17,891 nucleotides of DNA, from contig CAZWDR010000056.1 of the NCBI GenBank assembly GCA_964632365.1, positions 1 to 17,891 of the forward strand, in the 5' to 3' direction. This stretch comes from ZC4RG30 sp964632365 (GTDB lineage Bacteria > Pseudomonadota > Gammaproteobacteria > Steroidobacterales > Steroidobacteraceae). Positions 13,981 through 17,891 of the stretch are shown one piece after another. The notes under the pieces are model-generated. The model did no database searches and was not told the origin of the DNA. It saw only the letters and a program-made list of their open reading frames with translations. Position 1 is the first letter of the stretch. Every line of letters starts with the position of its first letter. A program made the position numbers and the translations under genes.

Positions 13981-14930
13981 TTGCGCTCCACCGGATCGCG
14001 CGGCACAACGACCTGCAGCGCATCGCGCAGGATCTCCACCTTCAGCGGCAACGCACAGTCGACACTCTCACCATCGACGGCCACGCGCATGCGGCGCCGG
14101 CCGGGCAGCATCACCTGCGCCTCCGAAGCGCAGTAGGTCCGCAGGTCCGGGGAATCATGCAGCCGGTGCAGCACCCCGCGCATCGCAAGGCCCATCATCG
14201 TCCAGAACCCCGTTGGCTGCAGCGAGATCACCGCCATGGCGCCGGCCTGCGTGCAGTGCGCCGCATCCATGCCGAGGTTCTCGAACTGCAGCGAGTTCAG
14301 GCCGAAGAACAGCATCGGGGTGTGGATGGCCACCGGTTTGCCATCGACGTCGAGGCGCAGCGTGTACACCGAACGATGCCGCAGCAGCGTATAGATCGCC
14401 GCGACCACCGCGACCGCCTTGTAGCGCCCGAAGCGCTGTTTGAAGCCCTCGCGCTCCTCCAGCAGCTTGCGATAGAGGCCGAAGCTGGCGTTGTTCAGGA
14501 ACAGATGCCCGTTGACGCGGCCGACGTGCAACCGTTGCAGCGTGCCAGTAGCCAGCGCGGCGGCGGCGGCGCGCGGCACCAGCGGAATGCCGAGGTTGCG
14601 TGCCAGATAATTGAATGTGCCCAGCGGCACCAGCCCGAACGCCACGTCCGCTTCGAGGACCAGCGTGGCGATGAGGTTGATGGTGCCATCGCCGCCGGCC
14701 GCGGCGATGACCGGCCGGTCACTCTCGTCCTGTGTGTCCCCGGAAGGCTTCCAGCGGCGGGCCTCGGCGATGGCGGCGCGCGCGGCGCGCTGCACCGCCT
14801 GCACGCCATCTGCGACGACCAGCTCGCAGGCGCAGCCGGCATCATCGAAGCCCGCGCGGATGTCCTGCGCGGCCTGCTGCGCATCCTGGTGCCCGGAGGC
14901 GGCGTTGAGAATGACCGTGACCCTGGGCAT
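13977..14930 (-). CDS. diacylglycerol kinase-family lipid kinase
   Basis: Soluble DagK/YegS-type kinase expected to phosphorylate diacylglycerol, sphingosine or a related lipid with ATP. The 317 residues show the family's N-terminal LNAASG (8-13), the nucleotide loop GGDGTIN (79-85), and GTFNYLARNLGIP (104-116), the GT.N..A..L.IP signature, followed by the C-terminal beta-sandwich with VDGE near 285-290. The start ATG at 14930 lies 15 bases after the stop of the ligI-like gene, and its stop overlaps the GTG of the phosphoesterase, so it sits in the middle of one transcript. It differs from the small membrane DgkA. Confidence 0.93.
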   Translation of the reverse strand: MPRVTVILNAASGHQDAQQAAQDIRAGFDDAGCACELVVADGVQAVQRAARAAIAEARRWKPSGDTQDESDRPVIAAAGGDGTINLIATLVLEADVAFGLVPLGTFNYLARNLGIPLVPRAAAAALATGTLQRLHVGRVNGHLFLNNASFGLYRKLLEEREGFKQRFGRYKAVAVVAAIYTLLRHRSVYTLRLDVDGKPVAIHTPMLFFGLNSLQFENLGMDAAHCTQAGAMAVISLQPTGFWTMMGLAMRGVLHRLHDSPDLRTYCASEAQVMLPGRRRMRVAVDGESVDCALPLKVEILRDALQVVVPRDPVERK

Positions 14931-14945
14931 CGATGTGGTTCCGTG

Positions 14946-15869
14946 TCAGGTTTCTTCGGGCCAGTAGAGGCGCATCGGGTTGTCGACCAGCAGCTTGCGC
15001 TGCAACTCGGCCGTCACGGCGATGTGCGGGATGAAGTCGACCAGCAGGCCGTCATCGGGCATGTGGTCCTTCAGGTTCGGATGCGGCCAGTCGGTGCCCC
15101 ACAGCACGCGGTCCGGGAATTCCTCCACCACGCGCCGCGCGAACGGGATCACATCGCGATAGGCATGCCGCTCGCCATCGAGCGCCGGCGGGCCAGACTT
15201 CGACAGACGCTCCGGGCAGCTCACCTTGCTCCACACGTTCTGGTGCTCGCGCATGAACTTCAGGAACAGCGAGAACTGCGGGCCATCCACCGGCTGGTCC
15301 ACGTCCGGACGACCCATGTGGTCGACGACCACCGTCGTCGGCAGCGCGGTGAAGAAATCCCACAGTTCGGGCAAGTCCACCGCCTCGAAATAGATCACCA
15401 CATGCCAGCCCAGCTGCGCCACGCGGCCGGCGATCTCCATCAGCTCGTCCTTCGGCGTGAAGTCGACCAGGCGCTTGACGAAGTTGAAGCGCACGCCGCG
15501 CACGCCGGCCGCATGCAGCGCCTGCAGTTCGGCATCGCTGATCGTGCGCCGCACGGTGGCCACGCCACGCGCCAGGCCGTTGGCGGCGATGCAGGCATCG
15601 ACCATCGCGCGGTTGTCCGCGCCGTGGCAGGTGGCCTGCACGATCACGTTGCGGGCGAAGCCGAGGTGGTCGCGCAACGCGAAGAGCTGCGCCTTCGAGG
15701 CATCGCAGGGGGTGTACTTGCGCTCGGGCGCGAACGGGAACTCCGCGCCGGGACCGAACACATGGCAATGCGCGTCGACCGCGCCGGGCGGCAGCACGAA
15801 CCGGGGTTTCGAGGGATTGGCATACCAGTCGAGCCAGCCCGGGGTCTTCGAGAACACTTCCCGCTGCAT
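14946..15869 (-). CDS. ligI: 2-pyrone-4,6-dicarboxylate lactonase-like amidohydrolase
   Basis: Closely resembles LigI, which opens the lactone 2-pyrone-4,6-dicarboxylate in the protocatechuate 4,5-cleavage (lignin aromatics) pathway. The 307 residues form an amidohydrolase barrel. Metal and catalytic residues are in place: DAHCHVFGP (His34, His36), VVDHMGRPD (His184) and WGTDWPHPN (Asp260). Likely substrate-carboxylate residues known from LigI are matched by Arg127 and Arg133 (RFNFVKRLV), Tyr160 and Arg221 (CPERL). The ATG at 15869 is set by AAGGAG five bases upstream; an in-frame ATG at 15941 would start inside the operator dyads. No other ligA/B/C/J/K genes are nearby; instead it heads a run with lipid kinase, phosphoesterase and PAP2. 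The true substrate could be a different lactone, so the symbol is by similarity. Confidence 0.85.
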   Translation of the reverse strand: MQREVFSKTPGWLDWYANPSKPRFVLPPGAVDAHCHVFGPGAEFPFAPERKYTPCDASKAQLFALRDHLGFARNVIVQATCHGADNRAMVDACIAANGLARGVATVRRTISDAELQALHAAGVRGVRFNFVKRLVDFTPKDELMEIAGRVAQLGWHVVIYFEAVDLPELWDFFTALPTTVVVDHMGRPDVDQPVDGPQFSLFLKFMREHQNVWSKVSCPERLSKSGPPALDGERHAYRDVIPFARRVVEEFPDRVLWGTDWPHPNLKDHMPDDGLLVDFIPHIAVTAELQRKLLVDNPMRLYWPEET

Positions 15870-15874
15870 CGGAT

Positions 15875-15880
15875 CTCCTT
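15875..15880 (-). promoter_or_regulatory. ribosome binding site deciding the ligI-like start
   Basis: AAGGAG on the minus strand, five bases before the ATG at 15869. It rules in this start over the in-frame ATG at 15941. Confidence 0.85.
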
Positions 15881-15890
15881 CAAGGGGGCG

Positions 15891-15908
15891 TCGGATCAGG
15901 CGATCCGA
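15891..15908. promoter_or_regulatory. candidate operator dyad 1 of the ligI-like operon
   Basis: TCGGATC (15891-15897), 4-base spacer, GATCCGA (15902-15908), perfectly complementary. It lies between the predicted minus-strand start of transcription (~15911) and the ribosome site, where a repressor dimer would block elongation or initiation. It could also fold as an mRNA hairpin. Confidence 0.5.
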
Positions 15909-15911
15909 TGA

Positions 15912-15931
15912 CCACCCATTGAATCGGGTGG
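15912..15931. promoter_or_regulatory. candidate operator dyad 2 of the ligI-like operon
   Basis: CCACCC (15912-15917), 8-base spacer, GGGTGG (15926-15931), perfectly complementary and 3 bases from dyad 1. Its spacer contains the proposed -10 of the minus-strand promoter, so a protein bound here would cover the promoter. Confidence 0.45.
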
Positions 15932-15946
15932 CCGGCGACAAATCAA
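15918..15946 (-). promoter_or_regulatory. candidate sigma-70 promoter of the ligI-like operon
   Basis: On the minus strand TTGATT (15946-15941), 17-base spacer, TTCAAT (15923-15918). Each hexamer matches consensus at four of six positions with ideal spacing. Transcription would begin near 15911, giving a ~40-base leader for the four-gene run. Confidence 0.45.
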
Positions 15947-16009
15947 CATTCTGGCGCGTGCTAGCATCGGCCGGAACACCACCAGAAGCGCCATCTCAAG
16001 GAAGACATC

Positions 16010-16894
16010 ATGACACGCGCCCTGCTACGGATTGCATCGCTGCTGCTGGTCGCCGGGACGTCCTGGGCACAGAGCACTGTCGAACTGATCGACGCCGGCG
16101 CTGCGCCGCGCGCGCCGCTGCGCTACCAGTATCAGGCCGGCACCACTGAACGTGTGACGAGCGAGATGGCCATCTCGATGGCGCAGGAGGTCAACGGGCA
16201 GTTGACGCCGGCAATGGCGATGCCGCCCACGCGCACCGTGATGGAGACGCGCATCACCGACGTGGCCGCCGACGGCTCCGCGCAGGTGGAGATGCGCACG
16301 GTGTCGGCCGAGGCTGCGCCCGGGCCCACTTCCACCGGTGATGCGCGGCCCACTGACAGCCTGGTCACCATGTCCCGTCTGGCGGGCCGCTACCGCGTCG
16401 ATGCGCTGGGGCGTACGCTCCAGGCAGACGTCTCCCTGACCCCAGCCACCGGGCCAGAGCCGGACCGCCCGTCCACCGATCGGCTGCTCACCGAGATCAA
16501 CGGCGTCAGCACCAATCAGGCGTCCATGTTTCCCGATCAGGCTGTCGGGACCGGTGCGCGCTGGCGCGTCACGACGACGCAGGCCTTCATGGGCGTGAAC
16601 ATGCAGATGACCCAGGAATACACGCTCCGTTCACGCAAGGGCGACATCGTGGAACTCGACATGAAGATGTCCGGGCCGGTGCTGGACACTGGCTCTGCCG
16701 CGCTGGCCGGTGCGCCAGCCGGCATTCAACAGGTGGCCAACGCCAGCGGCACCGCCACCGTGGACCTGCGGCGCCTCAATCCCCGGATGTCGATGCAGGT
16801 GGACAACGAAGTGTCCCAGGGCACCGTCGGCCAGCCCGGCGCCTCGCGGATGAAGATGCAGATGCGCATGACGCTGACGCCGGAGGTGCTCTGA
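16010..16894 (+). CDS. exported protein of unknown function
   Basis: I do not recognise this gene with certainty. The 294-residue product begins with a clear Sec signal peptide (TRALLRIASLLLVAGTSWA, cut likely after Ala20) and has no further membrane segment or lipobox cysteine, so it should be periplasmic or outer-membrane associated. The mature part is rich in Thr, Met and Ala and has a beta-type pattern with repeated MQM/MRM stretches near the C-terminus. It has the look of proteins that test an oxidised or lipid-like cavity fold (cf. DUF6263-type), but that is only impression. AAGGAAG five bases before the ATG fixes the start. It is divergent from the ligI-like gene (140-base gap) and converges on gltD. 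Confidence 0.8.
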   Translation: MTRALLRIASLLLVAGTSWAQSTVELIDAGAAPRAPLRYQYQAGTTERVTSEMAISMAQEVNGQLTPAMAMPPTRTVMETRITDVAADGSAQVEMRTVSAEAAPGPTSTGDARPTDSLVTMSRLAGRYRVDALGRTLQADVSLTPATGPEPDRPSTDRLLTEINGVSTNQASMFPDQAVGTGARWRVTTTQAFMGVNMQMTQEYTLRSRKGDIVELDMKMSGPVLDTGSAALAGAPAGIQQVANASGTATVDLRRLNPRMSMQVDNEVSQGTVGQPGASRMKMQMRMTLTPEVL

Positions 16895-16948
16895 CACATG
16901 CCGGGGTGGCGTCCGCTGTCACCCAATGCGGCCGGCCCAATAGTCCCT

Positions 16949-16975
16949 CGCGCCGCCGATGCAGGCGGCGGCGCG
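16949..16975. terminator. GC hairpin between convergent genes
   Basis: CGCGCCGCC (16949-16957) pairs with GGCGGCGCG (16967-16975), a 9-bp stem with a 9-base loop, in the 91-base gap between the exported-protein gene and gltD. No T run follows on either strand, so it may be a bidirectional weak or Rho-assisted terminator. Confidence 0.45.
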
Positions 16976-16985
16976 TCGCGGACCA

Positions 16986-17891
16986 TCACCCGACGCCCAG
17001 ATACCCCAGGATCCCCTTCGCCGCCTCGCGCCCTTCGAACACCGCCGTCACGACCAGATCCGACCCGCGCACCATGTCCCCGCCCGCGAACACCTTCGGG
17101 TTCGTGGTCTGGAACGGCGTGATGCGATCGGCGGTCACGCGCACGCGCTGGTTCGGATGCACGTTGATGCCATGCTGCGCGAACCACGGCGCCGGACTCG
17201 GCTGGAAGCCGAACGCGATCACCACCGCGTCGGCCGGGATCACCTGCTCGCTGCCGGGCACGTTCTCGGGCACGCGCCGGCCGCGCGCATCCGGCGCCCC
17301 GAGCCGCGTCTCGACCACACGCACGCCCTCGACCTTGCCATCACCGACGATCTCGATGGGCTGGCGGTTGAACAGGAAGGTCACACCCTCCTCGACGCTG
17401 TTCTTGTAGTCGCGGCGCGAGCCCGGCATGTTGTCCGCGTCACGGCGATAGGTGCACGTCACCGAGGTCGCGCCCTGGCGCACCGCGGTGCGGTTGCAGT
17501 CCATGCCGGTATCGCCACCGCCCAGCACCACCACGCGCTTGCCCGCCAGGTTCACGAAATCGTCGCTGCCGGGCAGGCCGAGCTCGTGCTGGATGTTCGA
17601 CACCAGATAAGGCAGCGCCTCGTACACGCCGGGCAGGTCCTCGCCGGGGAAGCCGCCCTTCACATAGCGGTAGGTGCCCATGCCGAGGAACACCGCGTCG
17701 TATTCGGCGAGCAGTTCCTCGAATGAAACATCCTTGCCCACCTCGACGCCGAGGCGGAACTCCACGCCCATGCCTTCCATCACGTCGCGGCGGTTCTCCA
17801 CCACTTCCTTCTCGAGCTTGAAGGGCGGGATGCCGAAGGTGAGCAGGCCACCGATGCGCGGATACTTGTCGAACACCACCGGCGTCACGCC
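16986..17891 (-). CDS. gltD: glutamate synthase small subunit, C-terminal part (partial)
   Basis: The beta subunit of NADPH-dependent glutamate synthase passes electrons from NADPH through FAD to the large subunit GltB, which makes glutamate from glutamine and 2-oxoglutarate. About 301 residues are present out of the usual ~470; the frame runs off the window edge at 17891, so the N-terminal Fe-S part and start are missing. Visible are the FAD-domain stretch FDKYPRIGGLLTFGIP, the NADPH-binding VVVLGGGDTGMDC (~117-129), CTYRRDADNMPGSRRD, and the C-terminal FAGGDMVRGSDLVVTAVFEGREAA. Similarity to E. coli GltD is high throughout. gltB would be expected just upstream, outside the window. Confidence 0.96.
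   Translation of the reverse strand, partial: GVTPVVFDKYPRIGGLLTFGIPPFKLEKEVVENRRDVMEGMGVEFRLGVEVGKDVSFEELLAEYDAVFLGMGTYRYVKGGFPGEDLPGVYEALPYLVSNIQHELGLPGSDDFVNLAGKRVVVLGGGDTGMDCNRTAVRQGATSVTCTYRRDADNMPGSRRDYKNSVEEGVTFLFNRQPIEIVGDGKVEGVRVVETRLGAPDARGRRVPENVPGSEQVIPADAVVIAFGFQPSPAPWFAQHGINVHPNQRVRVTADRITPFQTTNPKVFAGGDMVRGSDLVVTAVFEGREAAKGILGYLGVG

Noticed and set aside
13953..15911. A 652-codon plus-strand frame opposite the ligI-like and lipid-kinase genes
   Set aside because: Shadow frame; both minus-strand genes have clear catalytic motifs and ribosome sites or coupled starts.

Overview
The window looks like chromosomal DNA from a high-GC (roughly two-thirds G+C by eye) gammaproteobacterium. 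The best clue is gene order. The last codons of rpmG sit in front of mutM, and rsmD (with coaD) is divergent from ftsY-ftsE-ftsX-rpoH, an arrangement shared with E. coli. The rest of the gene content (high-GC codon use, a LigI-type hydrolase, a MASE1 sensor kinase, an exported ankyrin protein) would suit a Xanthomonadales, Nevskiales or Steroidobacterales relative, but the order cannot be fixed from this sequence alone.

Layout. 1-1747 (+): end of rpmG, a rho-independent terminator, then two base-excision repair glycosylases, mutM and an AlkA-like HhH-GPD gene. 1716-4376 (-): rsmD and coaD overlap as an operon, followed by an exported ankyrin-repeat protein whose 3' end overlaps the alkA-like gene tail to tail. 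4446-8015 (+): ftsY, ftsE, ftsX and rpoH. The ftsX-rpoH gap carries a perfect CIRCE (HrcA operator), a sigma-E-like promoter and a separate perfect inverted repeat. 8016-8491: no protein gene. This stretch holds a run of strong hairpins ending in a textbook terminator and is a candidate structured non-coding RNA of about 300 nt. 8492-10615 (-): an orphan MASE1-PAS histidine kinase, divergent from a LysR regulator at 10784 (+). The LysR gene has a tiny in-frame leader ORF and a hairpin holding its likely ribosome site. trmO (+) follows. 12516-15869 (-): a four-gene run ligI-like, lipid kinase, calcineurin-like phosphoesterase, PAP2 phosphatase, with a promoter and two adjacent dyads in front. 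16010-16894 (+): an unrecognised exported protein. 16986-17891 (-): the C-terminal part of gltD, cut by the window edge.

How the genes work together. Most are housekeeping: DNA repair (mutM, alkA-like), CoA synthesis, rRNA and tRNA modification, SRP targeting and divisome control (ftsYEX), and heat-shock control (rpoH). The parts most worth following are regulatory. rpoH appears to be under an HrcA operator that overlaps a sigma-E-like promoter, which would link three stress circuits at one promoter. A structured RNA is probably encoded directly behind rpoH. A four-gene operon joins a pyrone-dicarboxylate-lactonase-like enzyme to lipid phosphorylation and dephosphorylation. I saw no CRISPR array, tRNA, rRNA, complete mobile element, defence island or biosynthetic cluster.
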